A stretch of DNA of 64,000 nucleotides from an uncultured Dorea sp. (GTDB lineage Bacteria; Bacillota; Clostridia; Lachnospirales; Lachnospiraceae). The notes under the pieces were generated by a model. It was not told the origin of the DNA and did no database searches. It was given only the letters and a program-made list of their open reading frames with translations. The position numbers were made by a program, and so were the translations under genes. This document shows, piece after piece, positions 8,820 through 17,182 of this stretch. The stretch is from assembly GCA_910584265.1 (NCBI GenBank), contig CAJTZE010000002.1:1-64000 (forward strand). The letters are read 5' to 3'. The first letter of the stretch is position 1, and every line of letters begins with the position of its first letter.

Positions 8820-9078
8820 TAAAAATGTTGACGAAGACAGTAGGATGTTCCTAAAGTTTCAGCGAGCCGGAGATGGTGGAAGACCGGTACGAGTAAGGAC
8901 AGTCTGAAGATCACTTCCGAGTTGCGGCTATCGAACGTTTTTTTCAATTATGAAAGGGGCTGGTAGATGCCGACGGAGTTCCCCCGTTACAGGGAAGACA
9001 TATTATGAGGTATGTTTAGGTGGTTTATAAACGAAGCAGTTAAGCCTTCGTCCTATTCAGGACGGAGGTTTTTTTGTT
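8820..9078 (+). promoter_or_regulatory. T-box leader of ileS (tRNA-Ile sensing)
   Basis: The roughly 260-nt leader has the T-box order: a stem I region (AGCGAGCCGGAGATGGTGGAAG), a specifier region TGAAGATCACTTC offering the Ile codon ATC, and a late T-box sequence TTTAGGTGGTTTATAAACG that can pair with the uncharged tRNA 3' end. A terminator follows (CCTTCGTCC / GGACGGAGG plus T7, 9045-9075), and the antiterminator overlaps its 5' arm. Uncharged tRNA-Ile should permit read-through into ileS. The T-box motif is a variant of AGGGTGGNACCGCG but the context is unambiguous. Confidence 0.92.
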
Positions 9079-9103
9079 CTAAAGTGGAAAAAGGAGGTTG
9101 ATT

Positions 9104-12100
9104 ATGTATAAGAAAGTTTCTACGGATTTGAAGTTCGTAGACCGCGAAAAGGAAATTGAGAAATTCTGGGAAGAAAATCATATTTTTGAAAAGAGTATGG
9201 AAACCCGCAGAGACAGCGAGACCTATACATTTTATGACGGTCCTCCGACAGCCAACGGAAAGCCGCACATCGGTCATGTGCTTACCCGCGTTATCAAGGA
9301 TATGATTCCAAGATACCGCACTATGAAGGGGTATATGGTTCCGCGCAAGGCAGGATGGGATACCCACGGCCTTCCGGTAGAGCTGGAGGTAGAAAAGCTG
9401 CTGGGCTTGGACGGCAAGGATCAGATCGAGGAATACGGGCTGGAGCCGTTTATCAACAAATGTAAAGAGAGTGTCTGGAAATATAAGGGTATGTGGGAGG
9501 ATTTCTCCAGTACCGTCGGTTTCTGGGCAGATATGGAGAATCCTTATGTAACTTACCACAATGATTTTATTGAGTCAGAATGGTGGGCGCTTAAGAAAAT
9601 CTGGGATAAAGGACTTCTTTATAAGGGCTTTAAGATCGTACCTTACTGCCCGCGCTGCGGTACGCCGCTTTCTGCGCAGGAGGTGGCTCAAGGGTACAAG
9701 GATGTGAAGGAACGATCTGCAATTGTCCGTTTTAAGGTGAAGAATGAGGACGCGTATATCCTTGCATGGACCACAACGCCATGGACGCTTCCGTCAAATA
9801 TTGGTCTGTGCGTGAACCCGAAGGAAGAATATGCAAAGGTAAAATGTGCAGATGGGTATATTTATTATATGGCATCTGCGCTTCTTGATACGGTTCTTGG
9901 CGGATGCGCTGAGAAGGCAGGAACGGAAGGGCCGGATTATGAGGTCCTCGAGACCTATCAGGGAAGTGAATTAGAATACAAGGAGTATGAGCCTTTATAT
10001 GAGTGTGCATACGAATGTGCTTCTAAGCAGAATAAAAAGGCATTCTTTGTGACCTGTGATTCCTATGTAACATTAACAGATGGTACCGGCGTAGTTCACA
10101 TTGCACCTGCTTTTGGTGAGGATGATGCTAAGGTCGGACGTAAATACGATATGCCCTTCGTACAGCTGGTAGATGAGAAGGGAAATATGAGTGAGACAAC
10201 TCCATTCGCTGGTTTGTTTGTAAAGAAGGCAGACCCGGAGGTATTGAAGGATCTGGATGCGAGAGGCCTGCTGTTTGAGGCTCCAAAATTCGAGCACAGC
10301 TATCCCCACTGCTGGAGATGTGATACACCGTTGATCTACTACGCAAGAGAGTCCTGGTTTATCAAGATGACGGATGTAAAAGAGGACTTGATCGCCAATA
10401 ACAATACGATTAACTGGATTCCTGAGAGCATTGGTAAGGGACGCTTTGGTGACTGGCTGGAGAATGTCCAGGACTGGGGTATCAGCCGGAACCGTTACTG
10501 GGGTACGCCGCTGAATATCTGGGAGTGTGAATGCGGACACCAGCATTCTATCGGAAGTATCGAGGAATTAAAGAGCATGTCGGATAACTGCCCGGAGGAT
10601 ATTGAGCTTCACCGTCCTTATATTGATGAGGTAACTATCCGGTGCCCGAAATGCGGAAAAGAGATGCACCGTGTTCCGGAAGTAATTGACTGCTGGTTTG
10701 ACAGCGGTTCCATGCCGTTTGCACAGCATCACTATCCATTTGAGAATAAAGAACTGTTTGAGCAGCAGTTCCCAGCGGCATTTATTTCCGAGGCCGTTGA
10801 CCAGACCCGCGGATGGTTCTATTCACTGCTTGCAATTTCTACCTTGATTTTTAATGAGGCGCCTTACAAGAATGTTATCGTGCTCGGACATGTACAGGAT
10901 GAGAACGGGCAGAAGATGAGCAAGTCCAAGGGAAATGCAGTTGACCCGTTTGAGGCATTAGAAACCTACGGCGCAGATGCAATCCGCTGGTATTTCTATG
11001 TAAACAGCGCGCCGTGGCTTCCGAACCGGTTCCACGGGAAAGCGGTGGTAGAGGGGCAGCGTAAGTTCATGGGTACGCTGTGGAACACCTATGCATTTTT
11101 TGTGCTGTATGCAAATATTGATGAATTTGATGCGTCTCAATATGCATTAGAATATGATAAATTATCGGTTATGGATAAGTGGCTGTTATCCAAGCTGAAT
11201 ACGGTGATCAAAACGGTGGATGAGAATCTTGGAAATTACCGTATTCCAGAGGCGGCAAGAGCTCTGCAGGATTTTGTGGACGACATGAGCAACTGGTATG
11301 TAAGAAGGAGCCGTGAACGTTTCTGGGCGAAGGGAATGGAGCAGGATAAGATTAATGCTTATATGACTCTGTATACGGCATTGGTAGAATGCAGTAAGGC
11401 GGCAGCGCCGATGATTCCGTTTATGACAGAACAGATTTACCAGAATCTGGTAAGAAGTGTAGATCCAAAAGCACCGGAAAGTATCCATCTGTGCAGTTTC
11501 CCGGCTGTTGATGAGGCGAGGATCGATAAAGAGCTGGAAGCACATATGGAGGAGGTCTTAAAGCTGGTTGTAATGGGCCGTGCCTGCCGTAATACAGCAA
11601 ATATCAAGAACCGTCAGCCGATCGGCCGGATGTTTGTAAAAGCAGACTTTACCCTGCCGGAATTTTATCAGGATATTGTTAAGGATGAGCTGAATGTAAA
11701 AGCTGTAACATTTACACAAGATGTACGGGATTTTACGTCTTATTCTTTTAAACCTCAGCTAAAGACAGTAGGGCCAAAATATGGTAAAATGTTAGGTGGG
11801 ATTAAGACCGCGCTCAGTGAGCTGGATGGTAATGCTGCTATGGATGAAGTAAATGCAGATAGCGCTTTGAAGCTCACGGTAAACGGACAGGAGATCACCT
11901 TATTCCGGGAAGACCTTCTGATTGAAACAGCCCAGATGGAAGGCTATGTATCTGAGAATGACAATAGGATTACGGTTGTTCTGGATACCAATCTGTCAGA
12001 AGAGCTTCTTGAAGAAGGCTTTGTCCGTGAGATTATCAGCAAGGTTCAGACCATGCGTAAGGAGGCAGACTTTGAAGTGATGGATCAGATTGCCATTACT

Positions 12101-12265
12101 TACGAAGGAAGAGGGAAGGCGGCCAGAGTATTTGCAGACCACGCGGATACGATTGGTTCGGAAACTCTTGCGCAGACCGTTACAGAAAAAACTCCTGCCG
12201 GATATGTGAAGGAGTGGAAGATCAACGGGGAGAAAGTGACACTCGGTGTAGAAAAATTAGGATAA
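9104..12265 (+). CDS. ileS: isoleucine--tRNA ligase
   Basis: A 1053-residue class I aminoacyl-tRNA synthetase that charges tRNA-Ile. The HIGH motif appears as GKPHIGHVL near residue 47 and the KMSKS loop as GQKMSKSKGN. The CP1 editing insert lies between them, and a CysX2Cys zinc pair (CPRCG, CPKCG) is visible. The start is ATG 9104 after AAGGAGG, not the in-frame TTG six bases earlier. The length (about 1050 rather than about 930) suits the IleRS2 or eukaryote-like type, which is known to be less sensitive to mupirocin. Expression is set by the T-box leader. Confidence 0.97.
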   Translation: MYKKVSTDLKFVDREKEIEKFWEENHIFEKSMETRRDSETYTFYDGPPTANGKPHIGHVLTRVIKDMIPRYRTMKGYMVPRKAGWDTHGLPVELEVEKLLGLDGKDQIEEYGLEPFINKCKESVWKYKGMWEDFSSTVGFWADMENPYVTYHNDFIESEWWALKKIWDKGLLYKGFKIVPYCPRCGTPLSAQEVAQGYKDVKERSAIVRFKVKNEDAYILAWTTTPWTLPSNIGLCVNPKEEYAKVKCADGYIYYMASALLDTVLGGCAEKAGTEGPDYEVLETYQGSELEYKEYEPLYECAYECASKQNKKAFFVTCDSYVTLTDGTGVVHIAPAFGEDDAKVGRKYDMPFVQLVDEKGNMSETTPFAGLFVKKADPEVLKDLDARGLLFEAPKFEHSYPHCWRCDTPLIYYARESWFIKMTDVKEDLIANNNTINWIPESIGKGRFGDWLENVQDWGISRNRYWGTPLNIWECECGHQHSIGSIEELKSMSDNCPEDIELHRPYIDEVTIRCPKCGKEMHRVPEVIDCWFDSGSMPFAQHHYPFENKELFEQQFPAAFISEAVDQTRGWFYSLLAISTLIFNEAPYKNVIVLGHVQDENGQKMSKSKGNAVDPFEALETYGADAIRWYFYVNSAPWLPNRFHGKAVVEGQRKFMGTLWNTYAFFVLYANIDEFDASQYALEYDKLSVMDKWLLSKLNTVIKTVDENLGNYRIPEAARALQDFVDDMSNWYVRRSRERFWAKGMEQDKINAYMTLYTALVECSKAAAPMIPFMTEQIYQNLVRSVDPKAPESIHLCSFPAVDEARIDKELEAHMEEVLKLVVMGRACRNTANIKNRQPIGRMFVKADFTLPEFYQDIVKDELNVKAVTFTQDVRDFTSYSFKPQLKTVGPKYGKMLGGIKTALSELDGNAAMDEVNADSALKLTVNGQEITLFREDLLIETAQMEGYVSENDNRITVVLDTNLSEELLEEGFVREIISKVQTMRKEADFEVMDQIAITYEGRGKAARVFADHADTIGSETLAQTVTEKTPAGYVKEWKINGEKVTLGVEKLG

Positions 12266-12281
12266 GAGGGAATGATAAGCT

Positions 12282-14750
12282 ATGAATGCAAGATTTGATA
12301 AGGTAACCTTTAAGAAAGAGGTAATGGATAACTGCAGACGCCTGTTCCGTAAGGAATTGGAGGAGGCTTCTCCTCAGGAGCAGTTTCAGGCAGTTTCTTA
12401 TGCGGTAAAAGAAGCGATCATTGATAATTGGATGGCAACCCAGAAGCAGTATGATAAGGAAGATCCGAAAATCGTATATTATATGTCCATGGAGTTTTTG
12501 ATGGGCCGTGCGCTCGGCAATAATCTGATCAATATGACTGCCTATAAGGAAGTGAAAGAGGCTCTTGACGAGATGAATATCAACCTGAACTGCATTGAGG
12601 ATCAGGAGCTTGATCCGGCGCTTGGAAACGGCGGTCTGGGACGTCTGGCCGCATGCTTTCTGGATTCATTGGCATCTCTCGGCTATGCGGCCTATGGATG
12701 CGGTATCCGTTATCACTATGGTATGTTCAAACAGCAGATTGAGAATGGCTATCAGGTTGAGAAGCCGGATAACTGGTTGAGATACGGTAATCCTTTCGAG
12801 CTTAGAAGGCCGGAATATGCGAAGGAAATCCGCTTTGGCGGTAATATCCGCGTTGAATATGATGATGCAACAGGAAAGACCGTTTTTAAGCAGGAAAATT
12901 ACGAGTCGGTTCTTGCCGTACCGTATGATTATCCGATAGTCGGTTATAACAATAACCAGGTTAATACACTTCGTATCTGGGATGCAGAGCCGATCGTTGA
13001 CTTCCAGTTAGAGTCTTTTGACAGGGGAGATTATCTGAAAGCGGTTGAGCAGCAGAATCTTGCAAAGACGATTGTGGATGTGCTGTATCCGAATGATAAC
13101 CACTATGCAGGAAAAGAGCTTCGGCTGAAACAGCAGTATTTCTTTGTATCTGCAAGCCTTCAGGCAGCAGTTGCCAAGTATATGGGAGATCATGCTGATG
13201 TGCGTAAGCTGTATGAGAAGGCAACCTTCCAGATGAACGATACCCATCCGACGGTTGCAGTTGCAGAGCTTATGAGGATCCTTCTGGATGATTATCAGCT
13301 GGAGTGGCATGAAGCATGGGATGTTACCACAAAGTCATGTGCATACACGAACCACACGATTATGGCTGAAGCGCTTGAGAAGTGGCCGGTCGATCTGTTC
13401 TCCAAGCTGCTTCCAAGAGTATACCAGATCATCCAGGAGATTGACCGCCGCTTCCTGCTTCAGGTGGAGGCTGCATATCCGGGTAATCAGGAGAAGGTTA
13501 AGAATATGGCGATCATCCGGGACGGCCAGGTGAAGATGGCACATCTTGCTATCGTTGCGGGTTATTCTGTAAATGGTGTTGCAAGGCTTCATACAGAGAT
13601 TCTCAAAAAGCGTGAGCTGAAGGATTTCTATGAATTGATGCCTCAGAAATTTAATAACAAGACGAATGGTATCACACAGAGGCGTTTCCTGATGCACGGT
13701 AATCCGCTGCTCGCTGACTGGGTAACAAGGAAGCTTGGAACCGATAAATGGGCAACCGACCTGTCGCTGATGTCAGGCCTTAAGAAATATGCAGATGACG
13801 AGCAGGCGCTGAAGGAATTCATGGAGATCAAGTATAAGAACAAAGAGCGTCTTGCCGCTTATATCTTACAGCATAACGGTATTGAGGTGGATCCGCGTTC
13901 TATGTTTGATGTACAGGTTAAGAGGCTTCACGAGTACAAACGCCAGCTTTTGAACATTCTGCATGTGATGTATCTGTATAATAAGATCAAAGATAATCCG
14001 GAGATGGAGTTTTACCCAAGAACATTTATTTTTGGCGCTAAGGCATCTGCAGGATATATCCGTGCTAAGGAGATTATCAAGCTGATCAATTCCGTTGCCG
14101 AGGTTGTAAACAATGATCAGAATGTAAATGGTAAATTGAAGGTTATATTTATCGAGGATTACCGTGTATCCAATGCAGAATTGATTTTTGCGGCAGCAGA
14201 TGTGAGTGAACAGATTTCTACTGCATCTAAGGAGGCATCCGGAACAGGTAATATGAAGTTCATGCTGAACGGCGCTCCTACGATTGGAACCATGGACGGC
14301 GCGAATGTGGAGATCGTAGAGGAGGTCGGCGGAGAAAATGCATTTATCTTCGGCCTGAGCTCAGATGAGGTTATGAATTACGAGAAAAACGGCGGATATA
14401 ATCCATACGATATCTATAACAATGATGAAGAAATCCGCAGAGTGGTAAATCAGCTTGTGGACGGTACCTATGCAAATGGTGATACCGAGAGATACCGCGA
14501 TCTGTACAACTGCCTGCTGAACAATAAAGGCAGCGACCGTCCGGATATGTATTTTATCTTGAAGGATTTCCGTGCCTATGCAGAGGCTCAGGAGAGAGTT
14601 GAGGAGGCATACCGAGACAAAGAGGGCTGGGCGAAGAAAGCACTTCTTAACACAGCCTGCTGCGGTAAATTCTCTTCTGACAGAACAATTGAAGAATATG
14701 TAGCTGATATCTGGCATCTGGATAAGATTACCGTTGATGCGGACAGGTAA
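12282..14750 (+). CDS. glgP: glycogen/starch alpha-glucan phosphorylase
   Basis: An 822-residue PLP-dependent GT35 enzyme releasing glucose-1-phosphate from glycogen or maltodextrins. The hallmark PLP segment EASGTGNMKFMLNGA near residue 665 holds the Schiff-base Lys. The N-terminal YYMSMEFLMGRAL and GNGGLGRLAACFLDSLASL motifs are classical. Full length for the family. It follows ileS by 16 bp and may be cotranscribed, though functionally unrelated. It ends at an intrinsic terminator that overlaps the start of spoIID. Confidence 0.96.
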   Translation: MNARFDKVTFKKEVMDNCRRLFRKELEEASPQEQFQAVSYAVKEAIIDNWMATQKQYDKEDPKIVYYMSMEFLMGRALGNNLINMTAYKEVKEALDEMNINLNCIEDQELDPALGNGGLGRLAACFLDSLASLGYAAYGCGIRYHYGMFKQQIENGYQVEKPDNWLRYGNPFELRRPEYAKEIRFGGNIRVEYDDATGKTVFKQENYESVLAVPYDYPIVGYNNNQVNTLRIWDAEPIVDFQLESFDRGDYLKAVEQQNLAKTIVDVLYPNDNHYAGKELRLKQQYFFVSASLQAAVAKYMGDHADVRKLYEKATFQMNDTHPTVAVAELMRILLDDYQLEWHEAWDVTTKSCAYTNHTIMAEALEKWPVDLFSKLLPRVYQIIQEIDRRFLLQVEAAYPGNQEKVKNMAIIRDGQVKMAHLAIVAGYSVNGVARLHTEILKKRELKDFYELMPQKFNNKTNGITQRRFLMHGNPLLADWVTRKLGTDKWATDLSLMSGLKKYADDEQALKEFMEIKYKNKERLAAYILQHNGIEVDPRSMFDVQVKRLHEYKRQLLNILHVMYLYNKIKDNPEMEFYPRTFIFGAKASAGYIRAKEIIKLINSVAEVVNNDQNVNGKLKVIFIEDYRVSNAELIFAAADVSEQISTASKEASGTGNMKFMLNGAPTIGTMDGANVEIVEEVGGENAFIFGLSSDEVMNYEKNGGYNPYDIYNNDEEIRRVVNQLVDGTYANGDTERYRDLYNCLLNNKGSDRPDMYFILKDFRAYAEAQERVEEAYRDKEGWAKKALLNTACCGKFSSDRTIEEYVADIWHLDKITVDADR

Positions 14751-14757
14751 TTTTCAG

Positions 14758-14787
14758 GGCATAAAATGCAGAGCTCTCTCATACATT
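14758..14787 (+). promoter_or_regulatory. putative sigma-E promoter of spoIID
   Basis: GGCATAAA (14758-14765), then 14 bp, then CATACATT (14780-14787) match the Bacillus sigma-E consensus (GKCATATT - N13-15 - CATACAnT) at 6/8 and 8/8 positions. The start point would be near 14794, inside the 3' arm of the glgP terminator. A sigma-E transcript would therefore lack the 5' arm and escape termination. Confidence 0.65.
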
Positions 14788-14807
14788 AACGTATGGGAGG
14801 GCTTTTT
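14772..14807 (+). terminator. intrinsic terminator of glgP, overlapping the spoIID ribosome-binding site
   Basis: A 13-bp stem (AGCTCTCTCATAC with GTATGGGAGGGCT, two G-U pairs) and 6-base loop are followed by T5. The 3' arm contains GGAGG, which serves the spoIID ATG at 14808. Confidence 0.8.
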
Positions 14808-15695
14808 ATGTTACAGAGATTAAAACGACTGGGAAGCTATCTGATCATTATTGTGCTGCTCCCGTATATTATTACCGTTTTTTTGAATGGACCAGCCGTA
14901 ACGACCTCCGCAGGAGCAGATGAGGGAGTTATCATGGTGGAACATGAAGGAAAAGAAACGGAAATGTCTATTGAGGAGTATTGTATCGGAAGGCTTGCAA
15001 AAGAGATACCGGTTTCCTATGAGAAGGAGGCACTGAAGGCGCAGGCAGTGCTGGTAAGGACGACTGTCTACGGCCAGATTCTGGAGGCGGGCAGCAGTAC
15101 GGTTCTTCCGGATGAATTCTGGACAACGGATGAAATGCGCAAGCAGTGGGGAGCCGGAAAGTACAGTGCAAATTATGATAAATTGAAATCGGCCTGGGAG
15201 CAGACAGATGGACAAGTGCTGATGTACGGGGATAAGCCTGCAAATGTGCCTTACTGCAGGCTGACAAACGGTAATACGAGAGACGGGGCAGAGGTGCTTC
15301 TCAGTGAGGATTATCCTTATCTGAAAATTAAAGAATGTCCTCTGGATATCGAATCAAAGGAGCAGATGCGGACCATTATTCTGGATGAAATGGATGTGGA
15401 AGTTACCGGTACGGATACAGCCGGATATGTACTCAGCGTCCGGGCGGGAGAAGAGACGGTAAGCGGCGAGGAATTCCGCAAAACTTATGGACTTGCCTCC
15501 AGCTGTTTTACACTGCAGAATTATGAAGGCAAGCTCCGCATTACCACCAGAGGCGTTGGACATGGTCTGGGAATGAGCCAGTATACGGCAGGCCGGATGG
15601 CGGAAAGCGGGAGCACATTTGATGAAATCCTTGCATATTTTTTTGAGGGGACAGAGTTAAAAGAAGTTACGGATATTGTGAGGGATACTGAATAA
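14808..15695 (+). CDS. spoIID: stage II sporulation protein D (lytic transglycosylase)
   Basis: 295 residues from ATG 14808 (GGAGG 7 bp upstream). A membrane helix (about 5-26) anchors a SpoIID domain. The conserved LAKEIPVSYEKEALKAQAVLVRT segment holds the catalytic Glu (AxE[IM]P), and the C-terminal TRGVGHGLGMSQYTA motif is intact. SpoIID cleaves glycan strands at the septum in the mother cell and works with SpoIIM/SpoIIP to drive forespore engulfment. It is followed by spoIIQ, a gene order seen in other spore formers. The start overlaps a hairpin that ends glgP. Confidence 0.93.
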   Translation: MLQRLKRLGSYLIIIVLLPYIITVFLNGPAVTTSAGADEGVIMVEHEGKETEMSIEEYCIGRLAKEIPVSYEKEALKAQAVLVRTTVYGQILEAGSSTVLPDEFWTTDEMRKQWGAGKYSANYDKLKSAWEQTDGQVLMYGDKPANVPYCRLTNGNTRDGAEVLLSEDYPYLKIKECPLDIESKEQMRTIILDEMDVEVTGTDTAGYVLSVRAGEETVSGEEFRKTYGLASSCFTLQNYEGKLRITTRGVGHGLGMSQYTAGRMAESGSTFDEILAYFFEGTELKEVTDIVRDTE

Positions 15696-15719
15696 AAGAA
15701 CCGGCTTCTGGCAAAAATA
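15690..15719 (+). promoter_or_regulatory. putative sigma-F promoter of spoIIQ
   Basis: GAATA (15690-15694), 15 bp, then GGCAAAAATA (15710-15719). The -10 fits the sigma-F/G pattern GGnnAnAHTR at every fixed position; the -35 fits GYWTA at four of five. It overlaps the spoIID stop codon and lies just before the spoIIQ ribosome-binding site, matching forespore expression of spoIIQ in known systems. Confidence 0.55.
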
Positions 15720-15737
15720 TAGCCAGAGGTGATGAAT

Positions 15738-16490
15738 ATGAATAAGAGACCAAAGCCTTCAAGAAAAAAAGGGGCGTCTGTTGGGATTGCAATCTGCTTC
15801 GCGGCGGCAGTTGCGATTGTGGGAACATATACACTGAAGAGTTACCAGAAATCGGACCGTTTGGAGAACAGCGCGATGGACGAAACCGACAGAACAGAAG
15901 ATAAGAAGGTACAGACGAAATCAGCAAATACAGACAAGCTGGTTATTGACACAGACGATGAAAAAACCAAGGACACAGAAGAAACAAAGGAAGAAACCGG
16001 TGAAGGTGCAGAAGAAGAAATAACAGAAGTTACGCCGGATGCAGCAACCGCCGGAAGCGGGACGGCTCTCAATTTTGGCGAGAACAGTCAGCTCTTATGG
16101 CCGGTAAACGGGCAGATCCTATTGAACTTCAGCATGGATAAGACCGTATATTTCTCTACTCTTGACCAATATAAGTATAATCCGGCTCTGGTTATTTCCG
16201 GCGCCGAAGGAGATCAGGTCATCAGCGGAGCGGCAGGAATGGTGAAGTCCATCGATGTAACTGCCCAGACAGGCACAACAGTCAACCTGGATCTGGGAAA
16301 TGGATATGAACTGTTTGTAGGACAGTTAAAAGAGGTACCGGTAAATACCGGTGATTATGTGAATGCAAATACGGTCATCGGATATGTGAGCCAGCCGACC
16401 AAGTATTACTCTGTAGAGGGTTGTAACGTGTACTATGAAATGCGTAAAGACGGGCAGCCGATCGATCCGCTGCAGTTTGTGGACGAGTAA
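15738..16490 (+). CDS. spoIIQ: SpoIIQ-like forespore protein with a degenerate M23/LytM domain
   Basis: 250 residues from ATG 15738, which has AGAGGTG at proper distance; the earlier GTG/ATG codons are too close to it. One TM helix (about 13-32) and an acidic linker lead to a C-terminal LytM-fold domain (LLWPVNGQILLNF ... NVYYEMRKDGQPIDPLQF). Zinc ligands are missing: the HxGxD position reads NPALVI, the middle His is absent (GYELFVGQL), and the HxH position reads VYY. It is therefore probably a structural partner of SpoIIIAH in the engulfment channel rather than a peptidase. It ends at a strong terminator. Confidence 0.85.
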   Translation: MNKRPKPSRKKGASVGIAICFAAAVAIVGTYTLKSYQKSDRLENSAMDETDRTEDKKVQTKSANTDKLVIDTDDEKTKDTEETKEETGEGAEEEITEVTPDAATAGSGTALNFGENSQLLWPVNGQILLNFSMDKTVYFSTLDQYKYNPALVISGAEGDQVISGAAGMVKSIDVTAQTGTTVNLDLGNGYELFVGQLKEVPVNTGDYVNANTVIGYVSQPTKYYSVEGCNVYYEMRKDGQPIDPLQFVDE

Positions 16491-16512
16491 AGACAACAGA
16501 AGAAAAACAGAT

Positions 16513-16559
16513 CAGAGTGGAAAGGCCGGGAACTGCCCAGCTTTTCCACTCTGTTGTTT
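16513..16559 (+). terminator. intrinsic terminator of spoIIQ
   Basis: CAGAGTGGAAA...GC pairs with GC..TTTTCCACTCTG, followed by TTGTTTATTT. The T-rich end merges with the palindrome described next. Confidence 0.8.
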
Positions 16560-16581
16560 ATTTGTAATCATTACAAATAAA
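16557..16581. promoter_or_regulatory. 25-bp perfect palindrome, Fur-family-like operator
   Basis: Arms TTTATTTGTAAT and ATTACAAATAAA flank a central C. The inner TTGTAAT-C-ATTACAA has the 7-1-7 architecture of Fur/Zur/PerR operators and shares the core GTAATSATTAC with the palindrome upstream of perR. It lies about 50 bp upstream of the -10 box for the 48-residue ORF and the GIY-YIG gene. Confidence 0.5.
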
Positions 16582-16658
16582 AACTGAGATGATACCTCAA
16601 ATATTGTGTGCAAAAAGAAAAAATGAGATATAATAGGATCGAAGAAAAGTCTATAAAG

Positions 16659-16805
16659 ATGACAAGTGAAGTGCTCTATATGGTTGGGAATCAGGATATT
16701 GATGATTCGGATGGCGGTACAACAGGGATTGCGAATAGTTGTTATGAATATTGGAAAAAGATTCTGGATCAAGCAGCGGATGAACAGAGGAAGGCGGGAT
16801 TTTAG
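16659..16805 (+). CDS. possible 48-residue protein ahead of the GIY-YIG gene
   Basis: A -10 box TATAAT at 16629-16634 predicts transcription from about 16641. The first in-frame ATG is then 16659, with a purine-rich GAAGAAAAG 9 bp upstream. The peptide begins MTSEVLYMVGNQDIDDSDGG and ends in a charged helix-like YWKKILDQAADEQRKAGF. The stop lies one base before the ATG of the GIY-YIG gene, so translation would be coupled. I recognise no family, and it may only be a leader. Confidence 0.4.
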   Translation: MTSEVLYMVGNQDIDDSDGGTTGIANSCYEYWKKILDQAADEQRKAGF

Positions 16806-16806
16806 A

Positions 16807-17064
16807 ATGAATTATACATATATGGTAAGATGCCGGGATGGAAGCTTATACACCGGCTGGACAACGGATATCGAAAAGCGGGTAAAAGCACATAACGACG
16901 GAGCAGGCGCAAAATATACGCATAGCCGCAGGCCGGTTAAGCTGGTGTATTATGAAACATTTGAAACAAAGGAAGAGGCGATGAAGCGGGAATATGCGGT
17001 CAAGCAGATGAACAAAGCGGAAAAGGAAAAGCTGATAGAGGATTTTATTTCTGAATCTTTTTAA
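16807..17064 (+). CDS. GIY-YIG nuclease superfamily protein (YhbQ/UPF0213-like)
   Basis: 85 residues: a stand-alone GIY-YIG domain. TYMVRCRDGSLYTGWTTDIEKRVKAH contains the two degenerate motif strands (YMV and YTG) and the catalytic Arg region; the Glu-bearing helix is KEEAMKREYAVKQ. Small proteins of this type are common in Firmicutes, with suggested DNA-repair roles. The start is ATG 16807; the long upstream reading frame in this phase has no ribosome-binding site. It probably forms a two-gene unit with the 48-residue ORF under the Fur-like palindrome. Confidence 0.85.
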   Translation: MNYTYMVRCRDGSLYTGWTTDIEKRVKAHNDGAGAKYTHSRRPVKLVYYETFETKEEAMKREYAVKQMNKAEKEKLIEDFISESF

Positions 17065-17182
17065 AATCTTCAATTGCGGCTTTAGCAAAATCAAGACCAT
17101 TTGGCATATACCCGACTCCTTTTTAAGATGCCATTTACATTGTGTTTATACTATATTAGACATTGGTAAAAGATATAAAGCC

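Noticed and set aside
10073..10546. 157-codon frame antisense to ileS
   Set aside because: No ribosome-binding site, no recognisable protein features, and it is fully within a highly conserved synthetase gene; a shadow frame.
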